Both the position numbers and the translations under genes were made by a program. Positions 1 to 6,123 of a stretch of DNA of 7,576 nt are shown in pieces. This DNA is from an uncultured Phascolarctobacterium sp. GTDB lineage: Bacteria > Bacillota > Negativicutes > Acidaminococcales > Acidaminococcaceae. Every line of letters starts with the position of its first letter. Positions within the stretch are counted from its first letter, which is position 1. The notes under the pieces were generated by a model. That model saw only the letters and a program-made list of their open reading frames with translations. It did not search any database and was not told the DNA's origin. The stretch lies in contig CAJKLD010000040.1 of assembly GCA_905200645.1 (NCBI GenBank), positions 1 to 7,576 of the forward strand. Direction: 5' to 3'.

Positions 1-259
1 TGTCCCCATCTAAAGGGCAGGTTGCCTACGCGTTACTCACCCGTTCGCCACTAAGAGTATCCAACACTGAAAACCTCTGGTGTTGGTTCCTTATTGCATG
101 TGCTGCATACTATAATAAGCGTAGCAAAAATCTGCAAGCAGATTTTTGCCGCCTGCACCGCCACCGAAGACTCTCAGTGTCGGATACTCTCCGTTCGACT
201 TGCATGTGTTAGGCATGCCGCCAGCGTTCGTCCTGAGCCAGGATCAAACTCTCCAAAAA
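1..259 (-). rRNA. rrs: 16S ribosomal RNA, 5' end (partial)
   Basis: Read on the minus strand, the universal 27F block AGAGTTTGATCCTGGCTCAG ends the conserved region at 252-233. It is followed by the GACGAACGCTGGCGGC and ACACATGCAAGTCGAACG blocks, then the GTGGCGAACGGGTGAGTAACGC region and the start of V2. Counting back from E. coli position 8 puts the mature 5' end near 259. The gene runs off the left edge, so only the first 16S bases are present. Conserved blocks are intact, with no sign of decay. Helix 6 (V1) is greatly enlarged, covering about 54-190, and is listed separately. The sequence style fits Acidaminococcaceae (Phascolarctobacterium-like); that placement is from memory rather than an alignment. 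Confidence 0.97.
54..190 (-). other. Expanded V1 (helix 6) insert in 16S rRNA
   Basis: In the rRNA sense, arm 171-190 pairs with arm 54-73 over 20 positions, all Watson-Crick except three G-U pairs. The helix continues inward through a further imperfect stretch (CGGTG near 161-165 with CACC). Inside lie two side arms. One is a perfect 12-bp hairpin, 124-135 with 138-149, closing on a CUUG-type loop. The other is an imperfect hairpin, 90-95 with 114-119, enclosing a short TGCA/TGCA pairing. The result is a branched structure of about 137 nt where bacteria usually have a single hairpin of roughly 25-40 nt. It could stay in the ribosome as an expansion segment or be cut out as an intervening sequence; the DNA cannot say which. 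Confidence 0.85.
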
Positions 260-315
260 AGATATTTTTTGAAGAACCGATTTGGCTCTTATTATTAAAA
301 GAAATATTTTGACTT

Positions 316-339
316 GGCCGTGCGCTTTCGCGCTCGGCC
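316..339 (-). other. Hairpin with GAAA tetraloop in rRNA leader
   Basis: In the minus-strand transcript GGCCG pairs with CGGCC and GCGC pairs with GCGC, separated by one A-A mismatch and capped by a GAAA (GNRA-type) loop. It lies about 57 nt upstream of the mature 16S end. No T-tract follows it in the direction of transcription, so it is not a terminator. A role in pre-rRNA folding or processing is an inference. Confidence 0.6.
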
Positions 340-366
340 CGCACATTCGCTTTTTTTAGGTTAATT

Positions 367-384
367 GTTCAGTTTTCAAGGTTC
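367..384 (-). promoter_or_regulatory. boxA-like antitermination motif in rRNA leader
   Basis: The minus strand reads GAACCTTGAAAACTGAAC, the form of conserved motif common in leaders and spacers of Firmicutes rRNA operons and resembling boxA, the NusB/NusE binding site that prevents early termination. It sits between the rRNA promoter and 16S, where boxA belongs. The assignment rests on motif likeness and position. Confidence 0.6.
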
Positions 385-499
385 ATATGCGATATCGATA
401 AATTGTTATCTTCATCGCTTTGTGTTTGGCAATTTCTCTTTGCCGATTTGGTCTAGCGATTTTGGCTTTTGTTTAGTGCCGTATCGCGGCGACTTGTAT

Positions 500-528
500 A
501 GAATACCACTTTTAAAATAGCTTGTCAA
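500..528 (-). promoter_or_regulatory. rRNA operon promoter (sigma-70 type)
   Basis: On the minus strand a consensus -35 TTGACA (528-523) is followed after 17 bp by TATTCT (505-500). Transcription would start near 493, giving a leader of about 235 nt before 16S. Upstream, 529-580 is a run of A and T tracts that suits an UP element. It is the only strong minus-strand promoter between 16S and the divergent gene. Confidence 0.75.
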
Positions 529-580
529 CACTTTTTTATAACTTTTTTAGAATTTTTTTTAGAAAAAAAGCAGCAGACAA
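529..580 (-). promoter_or_regulatory. A/T-tract UP element of the rRNA promoter
   Basis: Directly upstream of the -35 box the sequence is almost pure A/T with phased tracts, including runs of eight T and seven A. Such tracts commonly bind the RNA polymerase alpha subunit at rRNA promoters. Called from composition and position only. Confidence 0.45.
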
Positions 581-626
581 AATTCCCCTTATTCGGTGGT
601 TTCACAACGAACTACTGACATTTCCT

Positions 627-655
627 TTGTCGCTGCGCGCCGATTGTGGTATAAT
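627..655 (+). promoter_or_regulatory. Extended -10 promoter of the secreted-protein gene
   Basis: TTGTCG (627-632), a 17-bp spacer, then a consensus TATAAT (650-655) preceded by TGG, which makes an extended -10. The expected start near 662 leaves a short leader of about 28 nt. It is divergent from the rRNA promoter, with about 100 bp between the two -35 boxes. Confidence 0.75.
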
Positions 656-689
656 ATTTTCATAGACTATCTTTGACGAGGTGAATTAC

Positions 690-1397
690 ATGAGCAAATC
701 TTTACGATTATTATTCTTAACCTTTTTATTTACCGTAATGTGCACTGCCATAGCCTTAGCCTACAATCCCGGCCAGCGCACAATTAAGCTTTTGGGACAA
801 ACCTTAAACAGCGATAACCATCCCGTACATTTAGTTGTAACTCAAACCATCGATATGCGCGACCTATTAACAGCGGAAGCTTATAATAATCTCCCTGACG
901 CGCAAAAAAGACGCATCAGCCGCACGGAATATAATGAAAACAACGGTATCAGCGCAGAACGCGCCATTATTACTGACGGCGAAGGCAAGATCATCAAAGA
1001 TACCGTCAACTTCTGCAAGGGTGGTTATTGGTACGCTATCGATTATCTGCACAAAACCTATGACAGAGTACCGGAACTTCCGGGAATGAGCGTTCCTTTC
1101 GCCGAAACTCTGATTGGCTGGTTTAACGTGCGTCCGCAGAGCGGTTACGACGCTGCCACCGGTTACGATTATGATAAAATGACCAAAGGCAGTAATACCT
1201 TAAGTTTTTTCTATGAAAAAGATACTGAAAACTGGGTGGGTTATCAAACTGCATATCTGCCAATGTTTAAAGTAGTGGAAGTTTCTAACGTTGTTGATGA
1301 AGCCGTATTTAACCTGCCGCCTGCTGATTTTCAGCAGCTTGCCGATCCGGCAATGCGCAGCTTTGCCAACAGATTGATGGAAAGAATAAATAAATAA
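690..1397 (+). CDS. Secreted protein of unknown function, possibly LolA-like fold
   Basis: The 235-residue product starts with a typical Sec signal peptide: positive MSKSLR, a hydrophobic core, and an ALA site cleaved after about residue 24. There is no convincing lipobox, so the mature protein is expected free outside the inner membrane. I do not recognise the family with confidence. Alternating short strands such as ITDGEGKIIKD and YWYAIDYLHKTYDRVP, plus a late VVEVSNVVDEAVFNLPP stretch, resemble the LolA/LppX or DUF4412 style of periplasmic beta-proteins that bind lipid-like ligands; this is weak inference. ATG 690 is preferred because GAGGTG at 678-683 sits 6 nt before it; an in-frame GTG at 681 overlaps that site. 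It is a single-gene unit with its own promoter and terminator. The stop falls inside an AATA repeat. Confidence 0.85.
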   Translation: MSKSLRLLFLTFLFTVMCTAIALAYNPGQRTIKLLGQTLNSDNHPVHLVVTQTIDMRDLLTAEAYNNLPDAQKRRISRTEYNENNGISAERAIITDGEGKIIKDTVNFCKGGYWYAIDYLHKTYDRVPELPGMSVPFAETLIGWFNVRPQSGYDAATGYDYDKMTKGSNTLSFFYEKDTENWVGYQTAYLPMFKVVEVSNVVDEAVFNLPPADFQQLADPAMRSFANRLMERINK

Positions 1398-1405
1398 ATA
1401 AATAA
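1385..1405 (+). repeat. AATA tetranucleotide tandem repeat at the stop codon
   Basis: Five AATA units plus one A. The stop codon (1395-1397) of the secreted-protein gene lies inside it. Because the unit is not a multiple of three, TAA appears in every frame, so changes in copy number would alter the last residues only slightly. Confidence 0.8.
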
Positions 1406-1415
1406 GCAAGTAATC

Positions 1416-1460
1416 AAAAAAGCTGCTGCACCATAATTGATGCAGCAGCTTTACTTTTTA
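1416..1460. terminator. Bidirectional stem-loop terminator
   Basis: AGCTGCTGCA (1421-1430) and TGCAGCAGCT (1441-1450) form a perfect stem around a 10-nt loop, extended by A-T pairs on both sides. Rightwards it is followed by an interrupted T-rich stretch. Leftwards it ends in six T, a better terminator. It can serve the secreted-protein gene and the minus-strand mscS fragment, whose stop lies at 1462-1464. Confidence 0.8.
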
Positions 1461-1461
1461 C

Positions 1462-1749
1462 TTATTCTGCTACCACTCCTTCTACACCGGCTACCGCAAT
1501 ATAATGACCGTCCTTAAACGGCTTGGTAATCAACAGCATAATGCCGTTGGACAAAACTCCCTGCACAGACAAAGAAACTACCAAACCAAACATACCTAAA
1601 ACAGCCGGCAGCGAAGAAATAGGAACGCCAATGCTTTCAGCAACAATGCAGACAGCTACAAAATTAAAAATTACTCTGATAACAACCGTAAATTTTTGAC
1701 GAGAAGCACCAAACCATTTGCATAAACCAGCGCTATATTGTAAAATATA
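1462..1749 (-). pseudogene. Remnant of an MscS-type mechanosensitive channel
   Basis: Minus-strand translation from 1749 to the stop at 1462-1464 gives about 95 residues that line up with the pore region of MscS. A charged linker (CKWFGASRQKF) leads into a hydrophobic TM2-like helix ending ESIGVP. A TM3-like helix follows, with LSVQGVLSN matching E. coli LALQGSLSN, then KPFKDGHYIAVAGVEGVV matching RPFRAGEYVDLGGVAGTV at the start of the beta domain. The first helix and about 150 C-terminal residues are absent. There is no ATG, GTG or TTG before the middle of TM3, and no ribosome binding site. MscS proteins relieve osmotic pressure as inner-membrane heptamers; this fragment cannot form one. The terminator just after its stop looks intact. 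An alternative is an artefactually short gene with a non-standard start, which I consider unlikely. Confidence 0.75.
1718..1746 (+). promoter_or_regulatory. Probable ychF promoter
   Basis: TTGCAT (1718-1723), 17 bp, then TAAAAT (1741-1746). The -10 is good and the -35 poor. It overlaps the 5' edge of the mscS remnant and would give a leader of about 50 nt for ychF. Confidence 0.4.
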
Positions 1750-1802
1750 TTAAATATAGAAATTTTACGCTTAGCGAAAAAATAAAGAATGGAGCGATGA
1801 AT

Positions 1803-2909
1803 GTGAGTACAAATTTAGAGGTTGGTATTGTCGGTTTGCCTAACGTCGGCAAAAGCACGCTTTTTAATGCCATTACCAAGGCCGGCGCCGAAGCTGCAAA
1901 TTATCCTTTCTGCACGATTGAACCGAACGTAGGCGTTGTCGACGTGCCGGATAAACGCCTGGACGTTTTAAGCGAAATGTTTAAATCCCGCAAAATTGTT
2001 CCTGCTGCCATGCGCTTTGTAGATATCGCGGGCCTTGTGAAGGGCGCGTCTAAAGGCGAAGGCCTAGGCAATAAATTTTTGGCGCATATACGTGAGGTAG
2101 ACGCCGTAGCGGAAGTTGTGCGCTGCTTTGAGGACGGCAACATCACTCACGTCGAAGGCAGCATTGACCCTCTGCGCGATATTGATATTATCAACACCGA
2201 GCTGTGTCTGGCAGACATGGAAACAGTGGAAAAACGTCAGGAGCGTCTGGTAAAGCTGGCGAAAACCGGCGATAAAAAAGTTAAGGCCGAGCAAACTGTC
2301 ATGGAAAAAATCATGGCCGGCTTATCCGACGGCGTTCCCGCCCGCCGCGTAGGCTTAACCGACGAGGAGAAAGAGCTTTTGGGGGAAGTTCATCTTTTGA
2401 CCATGAAACCGATTTTATATGTAACTAACGTAGCCGAGGGCGAAGTGGCCGACGCTTCTGCCAATCCCCACGTGCAGGCTGTAAAAAAATATGCCGAAGC
2501 TGAAGGCTCCGAGGTTATTGTAGTTTCCGCCAAAATGGAAAGCGAAATTGCCGAGCTGGACGCAGAAGAAGCCGCCGAATTTTTGGCTATGGCAGGTTTG
2601 GAAGAAACCGGTCTCGACCGTTTGATTAAGGCCGGCTTTAAGCTGCTGGGACTAATGACCTTCTTAACCGCCGGTGAAATTGAATCCCGCGCCTGGACCA
2701 TCAAGCAAAACACCAAGGCTCCTCAGGCGGCCGGCAAAATCCACACCGATTTTGAACGCGGCTTTATCCGCGCCGAAATAGTTTCTTACAACGACTTGGT
2801 AACCTGCGGCAGCAAAGCGGCAGCACGCGAAAAAGGCTTGGTGCGCCTTGAGGGCAAGGATTACGTTATGCAGGACGGCGACGTAGTAGAATTTAGATTC
2901 AACGTATAA
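1803..2909 (+). CDS. ychF: OBG-family ATPase YchF
   Basis: YchF (OLA1 in eukaryotes) is a cytoplasmic P-loop NTPase that binds ribosomes and prefers ATP to GTP; it is linked to stress responses and translation. Residue numbers here count from an in-frame ATG at 1797. The P-loop GLPNVGKS is at 13-20 and the Walker B DIAG at 76-79. In switch II, FLAHIRE carries the family's His (97) in place of the usual catalytic Gln. NVAE (211-214) replaces the NKxD guanine motif, as expected for an ATPase, and SAK (244-246) is G5. A TGS domain fills about 285-368. Length is 368 residues, normal for the family. GTG 1803 is preferred because GGAG (1791-1794) lies 8 nt before it, against only 2 nt for ATG 1797; the two products differ by two residues. 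It is a single-gene unit ending in a terminator. Confidence 0.97.
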   Translation: MSTNLEVGIVGLPNVGKSTLFNAITKAGAEAANYPFCTIEPNVGVVDVPDKRLDVLSEMFKSRKIVPAAMRFVDIAGLVKGASKGEGLGNKFLAHIREVDAVAEVVRCFEDGNITHVEGSIDPLRDIDIINTELCLADMETVEKRQERLVKLAKTGDKKVKAEQTVMEKIMAGLSDGVPARRVGLTDEEKELLGEVHLLTMKPILYVTNVAEGEVADASANPHVQAVKKYAEAEGSEVIVVSAKMESEIAELDAEEAAEFLAMAGLEETGLDRLIKAGFKLLGLMTFLTAGEIESRAWTIKQNTKAPQAAGKIHTDFERGFIRAEIVSYNDLVTCGSKAAAREKGLVRLEGKDYVMQDGDVVEFRFNV

Positions 2910-2925
2910 TTTGATAAAGCTATTT

Positions 2926-2962
2926 AAAGAGTGCGGCGCGCAGACAGGCTGCACTCTTTTCT
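2926..2962 (+). terminator. Rho-independent terminator of ychF
   Basis: AAAGAGTGC (2926-2934) pairs with GCACTCTTT (2951-2959), with further G-T and G-C pairs inside, followed by a short T run. It begins 17 bp after the ychF stop. Confidence 0.8.
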
Positions 2963-3000
2963 ATTGCAAAATATTTCTCGTCCTAAGTAATTTTTAACCA

Positions 3001-3028
3001 TTGCATTTTTATAGCAATTTGGTACAAT
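3001..3028 (+). promoter_or_regulatory. Extended -10 promoter of the PHP-FAH operon
   Basis: TTGCAT (3001-3006), 16 bp, then TACAAT (3023-3028) preceded by TGG (extended -10). An inverted repeat ATTGC-N9-GCAAT (3000-3018) overlaps the -35 and spacer and could be an operator half-site pair, though it is short. The start would be near 3035, just ahead of the AGGAAGG site. Confidence 0.6.
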
Positions 3029-3055
3029 ATAAATTGCGAAAGGAAGGTATAAAAA

Positions 3056-3844
3056 ATGCTTTTTGATACGCATATGCACTGCGATTATTCCTGCGACAGC
3101 CATATGCAATTTGCTGACGCCATAAAAGCGGCGGCCGCTCAAAAAATTGGTATGATTGTTACGGAACATTGGGATTTTGATTATCCTACAAATCCTACTG
3201 CTTTTACTTTTGATATAGACGAATATTTTGCGCGCCTCAAGCCCTTATGCAGCGAAAACGTGCTGATTGGCATTGAAATCGGCATGCAGACTCACACTGC
3301 CGCCGCCGACAAGCGTATTGCGCAAAGCCACGATTTTGATTATGTTTTAGGCTCCATCCACTGCATCGGCAGGCGCGATTTATACGAAGCAGCCTGCTAC
3401 GCGGGACGCACCCGCCGGCAGATTGTGGAAGAATTTTTAAACGATTCCATTAAATGTTTAGAGCAAAACCGCGACTTTGACGCTTTTGCGCATATCGATT
3501 ATATCTGCCGTTACTGGCCTTACCAAGGCGCAGAGCGCGAGCTGCGTCCGGCGGATGCTCCGCAGCTTTTTGATAAGCTTTTTAATTTGCTGATTGCAAA
3601 AAATATTCCTTTAGAAATTAACACCCGCCGTTTAGACGACGCTGCCGCAGCCAAAGCGCTTGTTCCTTTATATAAGCGTTACCAAGAATTAGGCGGCAAA
3701 TATTGCACCATCGGCAGCGACGCGCATTACACGGAGCATGTAGGACGGCGCTTGCAGGAAGCGTTACAGCTTGCTAAAAAATGCCGTCTGATGCCCGTAT
3801 ATTTTAAGAAGAGAAAAATGCAGATTATGGAGGCAGCAAAATGA
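3056..3844 (+). CDS. PHP-domain histidinol-phosphatase-like enzyme (HisJ/HisK type)
   Basis: The 262-residue cytoplasmic protein has the full set of PHP metal-site motifs in order: DTHMH (His6, His8), TEH (Glu37, His38), GIEIG (Glu74), GSIH (His102), AHID (His146) and GSDAH (Asp222, His224). These residues normally bind a trinuclear metal centre that hydrolyses phosphate esters. Overall pattern and length match HisJ-type histidinol-phosphate phosphatase, the penultimate step of histidine synthesis. No other his gene is nearby, so the true substrate may be a different small phosphoester. The ATG has AGGAAGG 8 nt upstream. The stop codon overlaps the start of the next gene (ATGA), so the two are translationally coupled. 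Family assignment is firm; the substrate is inferred. Confidence 0.88.
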   Translation: MLFDTHMHCDYSCDSHMQFADAIKAAAAQKIGMIVTEHWDFDYPTNPTAFTFDIDEYFARLKPLCSENVLIGIEIGMQTHTAAADKRIAQSHDFDYVLGSIHCIGRRDLYEAACYAGRTRRQIVEEFLNDSIKCLEQNRDFDAFAHIDYICRYWPYQGAERELRPADAPQLFDKLFNLLIAKNIPLEINTRRLDDAAAAKALVPLYKRYQELGGKYCTIGSDAHYTEHVGRRLQEALQLAKKCRLMPVYFKKRKMQIMEAAK

Positions 3845-4605
3845 GATGTGTGCGTTTTGAAGATAAAAAGACCGGCTTTATCGGCATCGGTTATATCAAC
3901 GGCAATTCTGTTACCAGAGTGCAGGGCAGCTTGGAAACCTATTGGCAGATTACCGAAGATGTGTACGCTCTTAGCGACGTACGCCTGTTGGCTCCCTGCG
4001 TGCCCAAGCAGATTATCTGCGTCAGCTTCAATTATAAAAAGCACGCTGACGAATTTGGCGTTTCCGTACCGCAGGAGCCCAGCATTTTTGCCAAGGCTTC
4101 GCATACCATTATCGGTACCGAAGAAAATATCATCTGGCCAAAAGAGGTTGGTGAGCTGGCTTTCGGCGTGGAGCTGGCCATAGTTATTAAAAAGAAAATG
4201 AAAAACGTAGCGCCGGAGGATGTACCCAAATATATTCTTGGCTACACCTGCGCCAACGACATCACCGCCCGCGATTTACAGCGCAAGGAACAGCAATGGC
4301 TGCGCTGCAAATCCTTCGACACCTTCTGCCCTTTGGGACCGTGGATGGAAACCAAGCTTGACCCCACCAATTTAACTCTCAAAACCTGGGTGAACGGCGA
4401 GCTGAAGCAGAATGCCAACACTAAAGACATGATTTATAATCCTTATGAAATTTTAAGCTACATTTCCCGCAGCTTCACCTTAGACGCCGGTGACATTGTA
4501 CTCACGGGTACGCCTATGGGCTCCGGTCTGCTAAACGAGGGCGACGAAGTGAAAATAGAAATTGAAGGCATTGGTTCTGTCACCAACTTTGTAGAGCGCG
4601 AATAA
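3841..4605 (+). CDS. Fumarylacetoacetate hydrolase family protein
   Basis: This 254-residue enzyme belongs to the FAH superfamily, which cleaves or decarboxylates 2,4-diketo acids and related oxo acids (FAHD1/YcgM, HpcE). Visible family features are NYKKHADE with His68 and Glu71 spaced like the FAHD1 catalytic His-Glu pair, EPSIFAKASH, GYTCANDITARD with metal ligand Asp140, a KSFDTFCPLGPW block with Lys157, and LTGTPMGSG near the end. The usual metal-binding ExE of the YExELAVVI motif reads FGVELAIVI: Gly109 stands where the first Glu is expected, and Glu111 is kept. It starts inside the stop of the phosphatase gene, with GGAGG 7 nt upstream, so the pair is one operon. The substrate cannot be named. 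The altered metal site may mean a changed or weakened activity. Confidence 0.9.
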   Translation: MRCVRFEDKKTGFIGIGYINGNSVTRVQGSLETYWQITEDVYALSDVRLLAPCVPKQIICVSFNYKKHADEFGVSVPQEPSIFAKASHTIIGTEENIIWPKEVGELAFGVELAIVIKKKMKNVAPEDVPKYILGYTCANDITARDLQRKEQQWLRCKSFDTFCPLGPWMETKLDPTNLTLKTWVNGELKQNANTKDMIYNPYEILSYISRSFTLDAGDIVLTGTPMGSGLLNEGDEVKIEIEGIGSVTNFVERE

Positions 4606-4628
4606 AATTTATTTTGACAACTGAAAGC

Positions 4629-4662
4629 AAGGCGTATGCGGGCGCATACGTCTTCTTTTTTT
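4629..4662 (+). terminator. Rho-independent terminator of the PHP-FAH operon
   Basis: An 11-bp stem (4629-4639 with 4644-4654, core CGTATGC/GCATACG) with a tight 4-nt loop is followed by CTTTTTTT (4655-4662). Confidence 0.92.
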
Positions 4663-4680
4663 GAGCTTACATTAGAAAAC

Positions 4681-4709
4681 TTTACAGTAAAATTTATTTA
4701 TGTTATATT
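4681..4709 (+). promoter_or_regulatory. MATE gene promoter
   Basis: TTTACA (4681-4686), 17 bp, then TATATT (4704-4709) with TGT before it (extended -10). Each hexamer matches consensus at five of six bases. The start would fall near 4716, inside the palindromic operator. Confidence 0.75.
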
Positions 4710-4731
4710 ATTGACCAGTTAGTCAATAATA
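4706..4731. promoter_or_regulatory. Palindromic operator over the MATE promoter
   Basis: TATTATTGAC (4706-4715) and GTCAATAATA (4722-4731) are perfect 10-base inverted arms around a 6-base centre. The site covers the end of the -10 and the expected start of transcription, so a bound protein should repress. Size and TTGAC-type arms suit a TetR- or MarR-family regulator. None is encoded in the window, so the repressor must lie elsewhere. Confidence 0.75.
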
Positions 4732-4748
4732 TGTGGAGGAATACTTTT

Positions 4749-6089
4749 ATGCTAAATAATATGACGGAAGGAGAACCCTTAAAGCTGATACTGCCCTTTA
4801 TGGTGCCGCTGCTTATCGGCAACGTTTTTCAGCAGCTATATAATATTGCCGACGTGGTTATTGTCGGCCGCACTATCGGCGTAGAAGCGCTGGCCGCAGT
4901 AGGCGCGGTAACGCCGCTGTTTATGATGACAATGGTGCTGACGATTGGCTTAGCCAACGGCTGCACAGTAGTAACCGGCCAACGCTACGGCGCGGGAGAT
5001 ATGAACGGTATGCGGCGCAGCATTGGCACCTGCACGGTGCTCAGCGTTTTATTTACTTTTTTTATCATGCTGGTTTTTCATCTGATAATCGATGCGGCGC
5101 TGGAACTGATGAATATTCCCGCAGAGCTTTTGGCAGATTCTAAAGCTTACGTCATGATTATTGTGGACGGACTTTTTGCCATGATGGGCTATAATCTCTT
5201 GTCAGGTATTATGCGTTCTTTAGGCGACAGTAAAACGCCGCTGTATTTTTTGATTGTTTCTTCCGTTGTAAATATTGCGCTGGCGTTGATTTTTATTCTT
5301 TATTTAGGCTGGGGCGTGCCCGGAAGCGCCATAGCGCTGGTTATCGCTCAGGCGATTTCTGTAGTTTTGTGCATGATTTATATTTACAAGCGTTTTCCGC
5401 AATTACACATCAAACGCCGCGATATCAATTTAGACTGGCCGGAAATTTGGACGCATCTGCGCATGGGTCTGCCTATGGCGGTACAGTTCAGCGTTTTGGG
5501 TATGGGCATTATTATTTTGCAGTCGGTGTGCAACAAATTCGGCGGCCAGCAGATTGCCGGTTTTACGGCTGCCACCCGTGTGGAGCAGATGGCGCTGCAG
5601 CCGATGATTTCTTCTGGCATTGCCATGGCAGTTTTTACGGCGCAGAATTACGGCGCGCGCCGCTTCGACAGAATCCGCGAGGCGGTACGCAAATGCTCCC
5701 TGCTAAGCCTGGGCTTCAGCGTGTTTGCGGCGGCGTGCATGTTCTTTTTCAGCGAAAATATTATCGGCGTCTTTTTGGAAAATCCCGGTCAGGAGGTTAT
5801 GCAGGCGGCGCACATGTATATTTTATATACGGTGCCGGTATATTTCTTTTTGAGCCAGATTTTTATTTACCGCAACGCCTGTCAGGGTATGGGTATCGGC
5901 TTAGTGCCCATGCTTGCCGGAACCATAGAGCTTGTTATGCGCTCCGGTGCGGCAATTTATTTAGGCGATATCTACGGCTATACGGGAGCCTGTCTGGCTT
6001 CGCCTATTTCCTGGACGTGCTGCGCAATTTTTGTGTTCTGCGCGTATCATTATTTTATCCGCCTGCTGGAAAAGCAGTATAAAAGATAA
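4749..6089 (+). CDS. MATE family efflux transporter
   Basis: This is an inner-membrane multidrug and toxin extrusion protein of 446 residues, the family's usual size, with about twelve hydrophobic segments in two homologous halves. Family landmarks are the N-terminal EGEPLKLILPFMVPLLIG and QLYNIADVVIVGR, then GQRYGAGD (77-84). The second half opens with GLPMAVQFS and repeats the signature as QNYGARRFDRI. MATE pumps export cationic drugs, dyes and metabolites using Na+ or H+ gradients; coupling ion and substrate cannot be read here. ATG 4749 is chosen because GGAGGA (4735-4740) sits 8 nt before it. An in-frame ATG at 4731 lies within the operator and before that site, so it is not a plausible start. 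It is transcribed alone, and the operator suggests induction by a ligand. Confidence 0.95.
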   Translation: MLNNMTEGEPLKLILPFMVPLLIGNVFQQLYNIADVVIVGRTIGVEALAAVGAVTPLFMMTMVLTIGLANGCTVVTGQRYGAGDMNGMRRSIGTCTVLSVLFTFFIMLVFHLIIDAALELMNIPAELLADSKAYVMIIVDGLFAMMGYNLLSGIMRSLGDSKTPLYFLIVSSVVNIALALIFILYLGWGVPGSAIALVIAQAISVVLCMIYIYKRFPQLHIKRRDINLDWPEIWTHLRMGLPMAVQFSVLGMGIIILQSVCNKFGGQQIAGFTAATRVEQMALQPMISSGIAMAVFTAQNYGARRFDRIREAVRKCSLLSLGFSVFAAACMFFFSENIIGVFLENPGQEVMQAAHMYILYTVPVYFFLSQIFIYRNACQGMGIGLVPMLAGTIELVMRSGAAIYLGDIYGYTGACLASPISWTCCAIFVFCAYHYFIRLLEKQYKR

Positions 6090-6123
6090 AAATTTTAGCT
6101 AATTGCCTAAAAAACACTATATA

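Noticed and set aside
94..312. Plus-strand reading frame of 72 codons
   Set aside because: It lies antisense to 16S rRNA and its leader, has no ribosome binding site, and its sequence is fully explained by the rRNA gene.
1797..1802. ATG 1797 as the ychF start
   Set aside because: Only 2 nt separate it from GGAG, too close for efficient initiation; GTG at 1803 has 8 nt. The evidence is not absolute, and the difference is two residues.
3848..4183. Plus-strand frame of 111 codons overlapping the FAH gene
   Set aside because: It lies entirely within the FAH-family coding region in another frame, with no recognisable domain.
4614..4619. Consensus TTGACA after the FAH gene
   Set aside because: No -10 hexamer lies at 16-18 bp; that position falls in the GC-rich terminator stem.
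5369..6082. Plus-strand frame of 237 codons inside the MATE gene
   Set aside because: It is out of frame with a clearly real membrane protein, and its product is rich in Gly, Arg and Tyr with no domain or start signal. It is a shadow of the MATE codons.
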